Positions 19,907-27,604 of a stretch of DNA of 64,000 bases are shown piece by piece. Numbering within the stretch: position 1 is the first letter of the stretch; each line of letters opens with the position of its first letter. The position numbers were made by a program, and so were the translations under genes. The notes below the pieces were generated by a model. That model did not search any database and was not told the origin of the DNA. It worked only from the letters and a program-made list of their open reading frames with translations. This DNA is from Hydrogenophilales bacterium (GTDB lineage Bacteria; Pseudomonadota; Gammaproteobacteria; Burkholderiales; Eutrophovitaceae), in contig CACOJS010000001.1 in the NCBI GenBank assembly GCA_902627495.1, forward strand, positions 140,113 through 204,112. Direction: 5' to 3'.

Positions 19907-21274
19907 TTAATTACCACGAATGATCTGCAGTCCTTTGAGTAAATTTATCGCTTGGTTAAGCTGATAATCATCTTTCGACACTATCGATGCCCCACTCCCT
20001 TCTGCCGAGTTTTCTTGTGTCTTTGATAAATCTTGGGCGTCAGCCTGATTATCAGTATTTTCTAAATGCCGCGTCAGGTCCGCTTCTCGTAAATTTGTGT
20101 TAACGTCTTCCTGTTGAATTGTGGCTTCTTCCACAATGATATCAGGAGTAATGCCTTTAGCTTGTATCGATCTTCCTTCAGGAGTGTAATAGCGAGCCGT
20201 AGTCAATTTAATAGCAGTTTCATTACCCAGGGGAAGTATCGTTTGTACGGAGCCCTTGCCAAATGTTTGGGTGCCCATAATGATAGCTCTCTGGTGGTCT
20301 TGGAGGGCTCCTGCCACTATTTCAGATGCTGACGCTGAACCCCCATTTACCAGCACCACCATGGGGGCACTTTTGGCATCTTGAGGAATATCAGCTAGAT
20401 AGTCCTTGCCCCCGCGGCGTAAATAATAGTTAGGTTGAGCATATAGTTTCATTTTAGCGTTCCTGGCTCTTCCTTCAGTGTAAACCACTAATTTTTCCCG
20501 CGGAAGGAACGCAGCTGATACAGAGACAGCAGAGTTTAAGAGCCCCCCTGGGTCATTTCGGAGATCAAGCACGATTCCTTGGATGGCACCTTGGTTTTCG
20601 GCAAACCTCTTCTTAATAGCTTCCGCTAGTTTTTCTCCGGTATGTTCCTGAAATTGAGTGACTCTGAAGTAGGCATACCCTGGTTCGAGAAGGACAGATT
20701 TTACGCTTTGAATTTGTATGATTGCCCTTGTTATTTTTATAATCCTTGGCTTGGCATCTCCCTTACGGATTAATGTAAGGATAATATCAGTGTTTGGCTT
20801 ACCCCTCATCTTCTTTACAGCATCGCTGAGAGACATACCTTTAACGTTTTCATCGTCCAATTTAATTATCAAATCCCCTGGTTTCAATCCCGCCCGCCAG
20901 GCAGGGGTATCTTCAATGGGAGCCACTACTTTGACGAATCCATCTTCCATTCCAACTTCAATTCCTAACCCACCAAATTCTCCCTGGGTCCCCACTTTGA
21001 GTTCTTTGAAGGCCTCAGCATCGAGATAGGCAGAGTGCGGGTCAAGCCCAGATAGCATTCCGTTAATAGCTTCATTTATTAGTTTTTTGTCATCTACTAC
21101 TTCGACATAATCATTTTTGATCCGACCAAAAACCTCAGTGAAAGCTCGCAGTTCGTCGATTGGTAGAGGACCACTTGCGGGTCTGTCCGCTATTGCGGAA
21201 AAATTAAGGGTAATAAGGATGCCAAGCACGGCACCAATTCCAATGAGCCAAATGTGATTGAGTTTACGATGCAT
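19907..21274 (-). CDS. Carboxy-terminal processing protease CtpA (S41 family)
   Basis: Exported or membrane-anchored PDZ-protease, 455 residues. After a signal anchor (about 5-28) come the N-terminal helical segment, a PDZ domain (about 95-165; 'GLGIEVGMEDGFVKVV', 'GLKPGDLIIKLDD'), and the S41 core with the Ser-Lys dyad in 'GSASASEIVAGAL' and 'TFGKGSVQ'. The Glu/Gln-rich tail is typical. AAGGAG lies 8 bases before the ATG. It follows envC and gpmA on the same strand, a conserved arrangement in gammaproteobacteria. Ctp proteases control peptidoglycan hydrolases in related bacteria. Confidence 0.95.
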   Translation of the reverse strand: MHRKLNHIWLIGIGAVLGILITLNFSAIADRPASGPLPIDELRAFTEVFGRIKNDYVEVVDDKKLINEAINGMLSGLDPHSAYLDAEAFKELKVGTQGEFGGLGIEVGMEDGFVKVVAPIEDTPAWRAGLKPGDLIIKLDDENVKGMSLSDAVKKMRGKPNTDIILTLIRKGDAKPRIIKITRAIIQIQSVKSVLLEPGYAYFRVTQFQEHTGEKLAEAIKKRFAENQGAIQGIVLDLRNDPGGLLNSAVSVSAAFLPREKLVVYTEGRARNAKMKLYAQPNYYLRRGGKDYLADIPQDAKSAPMVVLVNGGSASASEIVAGALQDHQRAIIMGTQTFGKGSVQTILPLGNETAIKLTTARYYTPEGRSIQAKGITPDIIVEEATIQQEDVNTNLREADLTRHLENTDNQADAQDLSKTQENSAEGSGASIVSKDDYQLNQAINLLKGLQIIRGN

Positions 21275-21335
21275 GTGTTACTCCTTAATTCTCTACCTTT
21301 GCAAACAGTGTTCAAAGAAGACTTGATATATTAGC

Positions 21336-22520
21336 CTAAAGTTTCACCCACTTCAGTGGATTAAAGGGCTTTCCTTTAAAGCGAAGTTCAAAGTATAGCC
21401 CCGAATTACGATTTCCCCCAGTGTTCCCAACTGTACCGACTTTATCACCTGCTTTAACTATACTACCAACGTCTCGCAGAAGGCTCTCATTATTACCATA
21501 AAGACTCAAGTACCCACCCCCATGGTCGATTATCAGCAAATTACCAAATCCGCCAAGCCAATCGGCATATACAACTTCTCCCGATGCTATGGCTTTCACT
21601 GCTTGGCCTGCTTTGGCAGAAATAAAAACACCCTTCCATAATATATCACCCTCCCTCCTGCTGCCATATCTATGTTTTAAATTTCCTAATGTTGGTAGCC
21701 GAAGTTTCCCCTTAAGCTTTTGAAAAGATTTCCCATCAAAAGAGCGATCAGGGAGCTTAGTATTCTTTATTTCTCTAGACCGTTTTCTCTTCTCAGCGGC
21801 TCTAGCCAATTCTTTGATTTTTCTGTTAAGTGCTTTTTCATCTTTTTGAAGGGCTTTTTTTGTACGGGTTATGCGTGAGTTGACTTTTTTTAAAATTTGT
21901 TGTTTTTTGCTTTTTTCTTTTACTAATTTCTTTTTTTGTTTTGTCTCATTTTTCTTTAACTTTTTTAGTTTTTCCTCCGCTTCCCTTTTTTTTGATGACA
22001 ATGTTTCAAGGTCAAAGAGGTTGTCTTCAAGTCTGGCCACTAGGTCCCGTCTTGAGGCAGAAATATAGGATAAATATTTAATTTGTCGTTGTATTTTGGT
22101 CGGGTTTTCTGACCCTAATAGAATTTTTATAGGGGTTGTACCCCCACTTTCATTTACGTAAAGATGGTAAAAATATTGCTCCATTAATTTCTTTTGGGTC
22201 TTTATGTCTTTTACTAGTTCAGAGGATCTAACCTTCAGTTGTTGCAGGTCGTCGTGCAATTGGTTTTGTTTTTTTGTCAAGGCATGTAATCGTTTATTAG
22301 TATTACTGATAGCTTTTTCTGATTTTTTTAAGTCTCGGTAGATTTTCTTCTTTTTTCTCTGTGATTTTTTTAGTTCTCCTTGCTTAGCCTGTATTTTGTT
22401 CTTCAGGTTTTGTATTTTTTCACTTTCGTTGGTTTGTGCGAGACCGTGTCCTAAAAAAACAATCTGCACCGTAATCATTAGTAAAATGAATCCGGATGGT
22501 ATTGGACGCAAATTATTCAC
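21336..22520 (-). CDS. envC: EnvC-like murein hydrolase activator
   Basis: Periplasmic coiled-coil protein, 394 residues. A signal peptide (about 1-29) is followed by a very Lys/Glu/Gln-rich coiled coil (about 33-260) and a C-terminal LytM (M23) domain. The LytM metal residues are degenerate: 'SLYGN' and 'LYFELRFKGKPFNPL' lack the expected His, as in EnvC, which activates amidases instead of cutting murein itself. EnvC is recruited by FtsEX, encoded at 36-38 kb in this window. The GTG start overlaps the end of gpmA by 8 bases. Confidence 0.9.
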   Translation of the reverse strand: MNNLRPIPSGFILLMITVQIVFLGHGLAQTNESEKIQNLKNKIQAKQGELKKSQRKKKKIYRDLKKSEKAISNTNKRLHALTKKQNQLHDDLQQLKVRSSELVKDIKTQKKLMEQYFYHLYVNESGGTTPIKILLGSENPTKIQRQIKYLSYISASRRDLVARLEDNLFDLETLSSKKREAEEKLKKLKKNETKQKKKLVKEKSKKQQILKKVNSRITRTKKALQKDEKALNRKIKELARAAEKRKRSREIKNTKLPDRSFDGKSFQKLKGKLRLPTLGNLKHRYGSRREGDILWKGVFISAKAGQAVKAIASGEVVYADWLGGFGNLLIIDHGGGYLSLYGNNESLLRDVGSIVKAGDKVGTVGNTGGNRNSGLYFELRFKGKPFNPLKWVKL

Positions 22521-23274
22521 TTACTTTCGATTGATTGGCAACTAACTCTGCTGCTTTTTTTGCAGCGTCAGGATCGCCGAGGAAATAGTGTTTTACGGGC
22601 TGAATATGCTCGTCAAATTCATATACCAGTGGTAAGCCAGTGGGTATATTGATTCCCATTATTTCTTCTTCTGAAAGATTATCGATGTGTTTAATAAGTC
22701 CGCGTATGGTATTACCGTGGGATACCATTATCACTTTTTCACCTCTTCGTATTCGAGGAACTATAACGTTGTCCCAAAAAGGTAACACCCGGTTAATAGT
22801 GTCTTTAAGACACTCGGTCTTTGGCAGATCAGAAGGTGAAATTGAGCTGTAAAGCTTGCTATTGTGTGGCAATCTAGGGTCACCCTCCTCAAGTGAGGGG
22901 GGAGGTGTTGAGAAGCTTCGTCTCCATAACTGCACTTGCTGTTCTCCATACTTGTGTGCCGTTTCTATTTTATTGAGACCTTCTAAGGCTCCATAATGCC
23001 TCTCATTGAGTCTCCAAGATAGTTCCTGAGGAATCCATTCTAAATCCAAATATTGGAGAGTTATCCACAGAGTGCGGATGGCACGTTTTAAGACCGAGCA
23101 GTAGGCATAGTCAATTTGGAAATTGCTTTCTTTTAACAAAGAGGCTGCATTAATTGCTTCACTTTCTCCCTGTTTCGTAAGTTCAATGTTCGCCCATCCA
23201 GTGAATCGGTTCTCTCTATTCCAGAGGCTTTGGCCATGCCGAAGAAAAACTATTTTTCTTTCATATGATATCAA
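22513..23274 (-). CDS. gpmA: 2,3-bisphosphoglycerate-dependent phosphoglycerate mutase GpmA
   Basis: Interconverts 3- and 2-phosphoglycerate by a phosphohistidine mechanism. The 253-residue length matches GpmA. The catalytic 'LRHGQSLWN' (His13), 'RFTGWANIELT', 'LNERHYGALEGLNK' and 'VSHGNTIRGL' motifs are all present. The start is TTG preceded by GAGAGGGAAA. The gene stands directly before envC and ctpA, the place where gammaproteobacteria such as E. coli and Pseudomonas usually carry the unrelated cofactor-independent gpmI. The identification itself is secure. Confidence 0.96.
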   Translation of the reverse strand: MISYERKIVFLRHGQSLWNRENRFTGWANIELTKQGESEAINAASLLKESNFQIDYAYCSVLKRAIRTLWITLQYLDLEWIPQELSWRLNERHYGALEGLNKIETAHKYGEQQVQLWRRSFSTPPPSLEEGDPRLPHNSKLYSSISPSDLPKTECLKDTINRVLPFWDNVIVPRIRRGEKVIMVSHGNTIRGLIKHIDNLSEEEIMGINIPTGLPLVYEFDEHIQPVKHYFLGDPDAAKKAAELVANQSKVSE

Positions 23275-23388
23275 GATTTCCCTCTCTTAGTAGTTCTGAC
23301 TTCTTAAGGTACATTGTAAATCAAAAGAGATAAAACAAGGACCCTCCAACTAAGATAATAGTAAGCTAATTGGAATACCATTTGGGAC

Positions 23389-23853
23389 ATGCATTCTGAA
23401 ATGTTAAAATGTTCCAAAAAAATGTCTGGGGGCAAGGTGGACTTTATTATTGACAACATAGTTTTGGTTTCTCTGGCACTGGGAAGTGCGGGTGTACTTG
23501 TGTGGCCGTCTATATCCAAGCGGATAAACAAAGTGAGAGAGCTGAGTGCACTTGAGGTAGTCCAAATTATGAATCGAGGAAAGACGGTCATAGTGGACAT
23601 TCGTTTGGAAGCCGAGTTTAAAAAGGGCCACCTAATAGGGTCCAAAAATATTCCGGAGGGGTCTCTTGATGAGAGGATAGGAGAACTGGAGAAATTCAAA
23701 ACCAAAAACTTAGTTTTGGTTGGCACAAGCAATGCCAAAGCCATTGTCAGCTTGATGTATCTGAGAAAAAAAGGTTTTGCAGATATAAACATCCTCTCAG
23801 GGGGTCTAAATGCTTGGCAACAGGCTAATCTGCCGATGGAGAAAACTGAGTGA
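23389..23853 (+). CDS. Membrane-anchored rhodanese-domain protein lacking the catalytic cysteine (YibN-like)
   Basis: 154 residues: one membrane segment (about 18-40) then a rhodanese fold (about 50-150) with 'VIVDIRLEAEFKKGHLIGSKNIPEG' and 'ILSGGLNAWQQANLPM'. In the active-site loop, where Cys is expected, the sequence reads 'LVLVGTSNAK' (108-117), so no catalytic cysteine is present and sulfur transfer is unlikely. Position next to grxC and gpmA identifies it as the YibN orthologue. The start may instead be the ATG at 23422. The stop overlaps the grxC start region by 4 bases. Confidence 0.85.
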   Translation: MHSEMLKCSKKMSGGKVDFIIDNIVLVSLALGSAGVLVWPSISKRINKVRELSALEVVQIMNRGKTVIVDIRLEAEFKKGHLIGSKNIPEGSLDERIGELEKFKTKNLVLVGTSNAKAIVSLMYLRKKGFADINILSGGLNAWQQANLPMEKTE

Positions 23854-24116
23854 AAAAAAATATAAAAATGTACTACACTGAGACGTGTCCTTACTGTAGG
23901 ATGGCGGAAGATCTACTGGTTAAGTTGGGAGTTGATCAGGTTAATAAGATAAACATCGACAATAATCCCGAGTTTAGAGAGGAAATGATTGGTTTAACCG
24001 GTAAAACAAGCGTGCCGCAGATTTTTATAGGTTCCAATCATATTGGTGGCTGTGATGATTTATATGATGCTCATAAAAGTGGAGTTCTTGATAAATTGCT
24101 GTCTGACATAGACTAG
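23850..24116 (+). CDS. grxC: Glutaredoxin 3 (GrxC)
   Basis: 88-residue glutaredoxin with the dithiol active site CPYC (Cys13, Cys16), the cis-Pro loop 'TSVPQIFIG' and the glutathione-binding 'GGCDDLYDAH'. It reduces disulfides and glutathionylated proteins using glutathione. The GTG start at 23850 overlaps the rhodanese stop; ATG 23868 is an alternative that would shorten the first strand. In E. coli and Pseudomonas secB follows grxC, but here gpsA follows after only 23 bases. Confidence 0.95.
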   Translation: MKKNIKMYYTETCPYCRMAEDLLVKLGVDQVNKINIDNNPEFREEMIGLTGKTSVPQIFIGSNHIGGCDDLYDAHKSGVLDKLLSDID

Positions 24117-24139
24117 CTATCCTTGGTTTTTTAGCTAAA

Positions 24140-25204
24140 ATGAGAAGAATTGCTGTGCTTGGAGCAGGGGCTTGGGGAACTGCAATTGCAAAATTCCTGT
24201 GTGAAAGAGGAAATCCGGTCTCCTTGTGGTGTCGGGACCGAGACCATGCAGCGGAGATATACAAAGAGAGAGAAAACAAACGGCGGTTACCGTTAAGTGG
24301 TGCCTCAAATTCATTGTCGCCAGAAGAAAATGCGGGCCGTAAAGCGATTATTGGGTCCATAGACCCCTTGTTACCTGAGGAGTTAATGATCACCAGTAAT
24401 CTTGAATCAGTGCTGGACGATGAAGTTTTGGTTATCCTGGCGGTTCCCTCTCACTCCCTACGTGAGATTTTGAAGGCTGTTTTTTCAAAATGTAGTCCAT
24501 GGGGGTTCATAGTTTTAAGCAAAGGGTTTGAGGGGGGGTCAATGTTGTTGCCGGATGCAGTTTTTCATCAAGAAGATAAAACAAAGAGCAGTACTTTTTC
24601 CGTCCTATCGGGCCCGGGGTTTGCTCGAGAAGTGGCCTTTGGAATGCCAGTAGCACTGACGTTAGCTACTAAAAACAAGCAATTTGGTGAGGCAGTTATC
24701 AAACTGATTCATCACAAAAAAATGCGGATTTATTTGTCCTCGGATGTCGCAGGGGTTGTTGTTGGGGGGGCGGTTAAAAACGTAATAGCCATTGCAACCG
24801 GTATCTCTGACGGGATTGGTTTAGGAAACAGTGCTAGAGCTGCTCTTATTACACGTGGATTATCGGAAATGTCGAGATATGGCGAGGTTTACGGGGGCAT
24901 GCCACATACCTTCCAGGGGTTATCCGGAGTAGGAGATTTGATGCTTACCTGCACCAGTGGGTTATCGCGGAATTATCTTCTGGGAAGAAATATTGGTCTT
25001 GGTCATGATCCCGCTGCTGAGATAGCTAGGGTTCAAGGGACAGCAGAGGGGGTGAACTCTGCGAGAGAACTAAGTGTTATAGCAACGAGTACTGGCCTAG
25101 ATATGCCCATTACTCAGGCTGTTGTAAAAATAATTGAGGGAATGGTTCCTCCAGAGGCGGCGGTTTTTGAGCTTCTTGCTCGGACACCAAAGGAAGAAGA
25201 TTAA
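24140..25204 (+). CDS. gpsA: Glycerol-3-phosphate dehydrogenase [NAD(P)+] GpsA
   Basis: Reduces dihydroxyacetone phosphate to sn-glycerol 3-phosphate for phospholipid synthesis. The 354-residue protein has the N-terminal 'GAGAWGTAIA' dinucleotide site (residues 7-16), 'LSGPGFAREVAFGMP', and the catalytic Lys in 'GGAVKNVIAIATGI'; the C-terminal helical domain is complete. A short insertion around residues 60-75 is slightly longer than in E. coli. It is in line with grxC and bioC, and secB is missing from its usual place upstream. Confidence 0.96.
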   Translation: MRRIAVLGAGAWGTAIAKFLCERGNPVSLWCRDRDHAAEIYKERENKRRLPLSGASNSLSPEENAGRKAIIGSIDPLLPEELMITSNLESVLDDEVLVILAVPSHSLREILKAVFSKCSPWGFIVLSKGFEGGSMLLPDAVFHQEDKTKSSTFSVLSGPGFAREVAFGMPVALTLATKNKQFGEAVIKLIHHKKMRIYLSSDVAGVVVGGAVKNVIAIATGISDGIGLGNSARAALITRGLSEMSRYGEVYGGMPHTFQGLSGVGDLMLTCTSGLSRNYLLGRNIGLGHDPAAEIARVQGTAEGVNSARELSVIATSTGLDMPITQAVVKIIEGMVPPEAAVFELLARTPKEED

Positions 25205-25239
25205 AAGTAGGTTAGAACAACACATTGGCATAGTATGTG

Positions 25240-26091
25240 ATGCAAACATTAAAAGAAAAGGTCAGACGTTCCTTTGATAGTGCTGCCCACACATATGACT
25301 CCGTAGCAACTCTTCAAGAGGAGGTGGCTCGTCGGATGATGAATAATTTGGAGTTTTTTAAGGTTAACCCAGAAAAAATCTTGGATTTGGGAAGTGGAAC
25401 AGGTTTGGCAAGAAAATTATTTGCAGAAAAATTCCCAGGAGCAGAAACTTTTGAGATAGATATTTCCTATAAAATGCTAAGTTATTCCAGAACTAAACAC
25501 CGAGGGTGGACCTTTTGGCCTTTTAACAGAAAGCACCACCATATATGTGCGGACATTGAATATTTGCCCCTCAAACCGCATTCTGTAGATTTTGTGTGGT
25601 CCAATTTGGTTTTTGAGTGGGGGGAATCTATCACCCGCATCATTGAGAATATCGGAAGGGTTTTGAGGCCTGGTGGCCTTGTAATGTTTTCGACATTAGG
25701 TCCAGATACTCTCATCGAGTTAAAGTCGACTTTTGACCACCTTGAGGTTCAACACCCGATTAATGAGTTTCTAGATATGCATGACGTAGGTGATAAGTTG
25801 ATAGCAGGTGGTTTGTTAGATCCTGTTATGGATGCGGAAATTCTGAAACTTGAATTCAGCTCATTGACCAGCTTGATTTCGACTTTAAAAAAATCAGGTA
25901 GCATCTCAAAAGCACAAATGCCTTCTGATAGAATACCTTGGTGTGAGGTGGAAAAGAAATACAGCAATTTTGCACAAAAAACACAAGTATTACCTGCGTC
26001 TTTTGAGATTATTTACGGGCATGCTTGGGCTCCTAATAGCAAAGTTTCCTCGAAATTCCCTACTATTAAAATCCATCAGTCGAAAAGTTGA
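25240..26091 (+). CDS. BioC-like malonyl-ACP O-methyltransferase
   Basis: SAM methyltransferase of 283 residues. 'RSFDSAAHTYDSVATLQEEVARRM' is the BioC-type N-terminus, 'ILDLGSGTGLARKLF' is SAM motif I, and 'SNLVFEWGESITRIIENIGRVLRPGGLVMFSTLGPDTLIEL' matches BioC. BioC methylates malonyl-ACP so that fatty acid synthesis can build the pimeloyl chain of biotin. No other bio genes are nearby, so the assignment rests on sequence resemblance. The start is ATG 25240, with GTG 25237 directly before it. Confidence 0.82.
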   Translation: MQTLKEKVRRSFDSAAHTYDSVATLQEEVARRMMNNLEFFKVNPEKILDLGSGTGLARKLFAEKFPGAETFEIDISYKMLSYSRTKHRGWTFWPFNRKHHHICADIEYLPLKPHSVDFVWSNLVFEWGESITRIIENIGRVLRPGGLVMFSTLGPDTLIELKSTFDHLEVQHPINEFLDMHDVGDKLIAGGLLDPVMDAEILKLEFSSLTSLISTLKKSGSISKAQMPSDRIPWCEVEKKYSNFAQKTQVLPASFEIIYGHAWAPNSKVSSKFPTIKIHQSKS

Positions 26092-26234
26092 TCTTTGAGG
26101 TTTCTTTGGGTTTTTAAAAAACGCAATTATAAATTATTGTTTATAAGTTGTTTATCTTGTTCCTGACCTCCGCTTGTGCTAGATTTAAATCGACATTTGC
26201 TCTAACAATAGATTGCTGGCTTGATTTACTCGAA

Positions 26235-26699
26235 ATGGAAACCTCGCACATAATTCTGGATTCTTCTCGACTCGAATTTTCCTTGCCTGTTTTCTCAAGA
26301 GGCCTGGTTTTCGGTTCTCTTGCTTTTTTCACTTTACTAATTTCGTTCGCCTTTGCCCTTCTTGGGGCCTGGCCGGTTCTACCCTTTGCAGGGATGGAGT
26401 GTTTGGGTCTTTACTTAGCCTGGCGGTGGATGGAAGTGCATGAGGGGGACTATGAAAATATTGGCTTAGCAAATCACTCGCTAATAATAGAGAGAAGATA
26501 TGGTAATTTACGTGAAACCAGAAAAATTAATATAGAATGGCTGCAAGTTATTTTGGAGGATAGGCGGCCAGGCTGTAGAATGAAACTTTTTCTCCGTAGC
26601 TATGGGGAAGATTTGGAGATTGGCAAGCTCCTGGGTGATAATGGAAAAATAACATTGGCTGGAAAGATCCGTCGGCTATTGTCAGAAAGAAAATTTTAG
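26235..26699 (+). CDS. DUF2244 membrane protein at the head of the cytochrome oxidase locus
   Basis: 154-residue protein with two adjacent hydrophobic segments (about 22-62, 'GLVFGSLAFFTLLISFAFALLG' and 'GMECLGLYLAW') followed by a soluble C-terminal domain with 'LANHSLIIERRYG'. This matches DUF2244 proteins, which are regularly found upstream of coxB in proteobacteria but have no known function. I prefer the ATG at 26235; the frame is open back to a TTG at 26148 but that extension lacks a Shine-Dalgarno and a family-like sequence. coxB follows after 28 bases. Confidence 0.78.
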   Translation: METSHIILDSSRLEFSLPVFSRGLVFGSLAFFTLLISFAFALLGAWPVLPFAGMECLGLYLAWRWMEVHEGDYENIGLANHSLIIERRYGNLRETRKINIEWLQVILEDRRPGCRMKLFLRSYGEDLEIGKLLGDNGKITLAGKIRRLLSERKF

Positions 26700-26727
26700 T
26701 CTTTTGAATGATTGAGAGTGGGGAAGT

Positions 26728-27558
26728 ATGAAAGTGCCATACATTAGTAAAATCTTAGCAACATGCCTTCTTTTAGCGGTGCCGTGTTTGTCGATGGCGG
26801 CCTGGAATATTAATTTTCAACCTGGCAACACGCTTTTGGCAGATGACATCCAGCAATTGCACCTTATAGTTATGATTGTGTGTGTTGTAATATTTGTTGG
26901 TGTTTTTGGTTTCATGTTCTACGCAATTTTTAAGCATAGAAAATCGGTAGGGCACAAAGCTTCTAATTTTCACGAAAACACAACAGTAGAAATAATTTGG
27001 ACTGTAATACCATTCTTCATTTTGGCTGGTTTGGCATGGCCAGCAACAGAAACGCTTTTGGCTATGAGGGATACCTCTTCGCCAGATATGACTATTAAGG
27101 CAACTGGTTATCAGTGGATGTGGGGCTATGAGTATTTAGATGAGGGAATACAGTTCTACAGTGCTTTGTCTACCCCTCAAGGTCAAATTGACGGTACTGA
27201 ACCCAAAACTGAGAATTACCTCTTAGAAGTTGATAATCCGGTAGTGGTGCCGGTCGGGAAAAGAATTAGGGTCCTTACAACGGCGAGTGATGTTCTCCAT
27301 GCTTGGTATGTACCGGCCTTAGCTGTAAAGCAGGACGCTGTGCCGGGGTTTATTCGAGACACTTGGTTTAAAGCAGAAGAGACTGGGGTTTTTAGGGGCC
27401 AATGTGCTGAACTATGTGGCAAGCAACATGGGTTCATGCCAATTGTGGTGCATGTGGTTTCCCAGGAAGACTATGATGCCTGGGTCGCGGAGCAGAAACA
27501 GAAAATCTCTGGGAAAGAATTAGGGGCACCAATTAAATTGGTAGCAGACTCTCAGTAG
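26728..27558 (+). CDS. coxB: Cytochrome c oxidase subunit II (CoxB)
   Basis: CuA-bearing subunit that accepts electrons from cytochrome c on the periplasmic side. The 276 residues comprise a signal peptide (1-24), two membrane helices (about 43-68 and 86-108) and a cupredoxin domain. All CuA ligands are present: His191, Cys226, Glu228, Cys230, His234 and Met237. There is no fused C-terminal cytochrome c domain, so it is a simple aa3-type subunit. It is followed by coxA after 46 bases. Confidence 0.97.
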   Translation: MKVPYISKILATCLLLAVPCLSMAAWNINFQPGNTLLADDIQQLHLIVMIVCVVIFVGVFGFMFYAIFKHRKSVGHKASNFHENTTVEIIWTVIPFFILAGLAWPATETLLAMRDTSSPDMTIKATGYQWMWGYEYLDEGIQFYSALSTPQGQIDGTEPKTENYLLEVDNPVVVPVGKRIRVLTTASDVLHAWYVPALAVKQDAVPGFIRDTWFKAEETGVFRGQCAELCGKQHGFMPIVVHVVSQEDYDAWVAEQKQKISGKELGAPIKLVADSQ

Positions 27559-27604
27559 AAAACAGATGAAAGTAGCGGTAGGTTAAATTTTTAAGGAGAA
27601 GCAG

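Noticed and set aside
23304-23792. 162-codon minus-strand ORF opposite the rhodanese gene
   Set aside because: The plus-strand frame encodes a recognisable rhodanese fold, and the minus-strand product resembles nothing.
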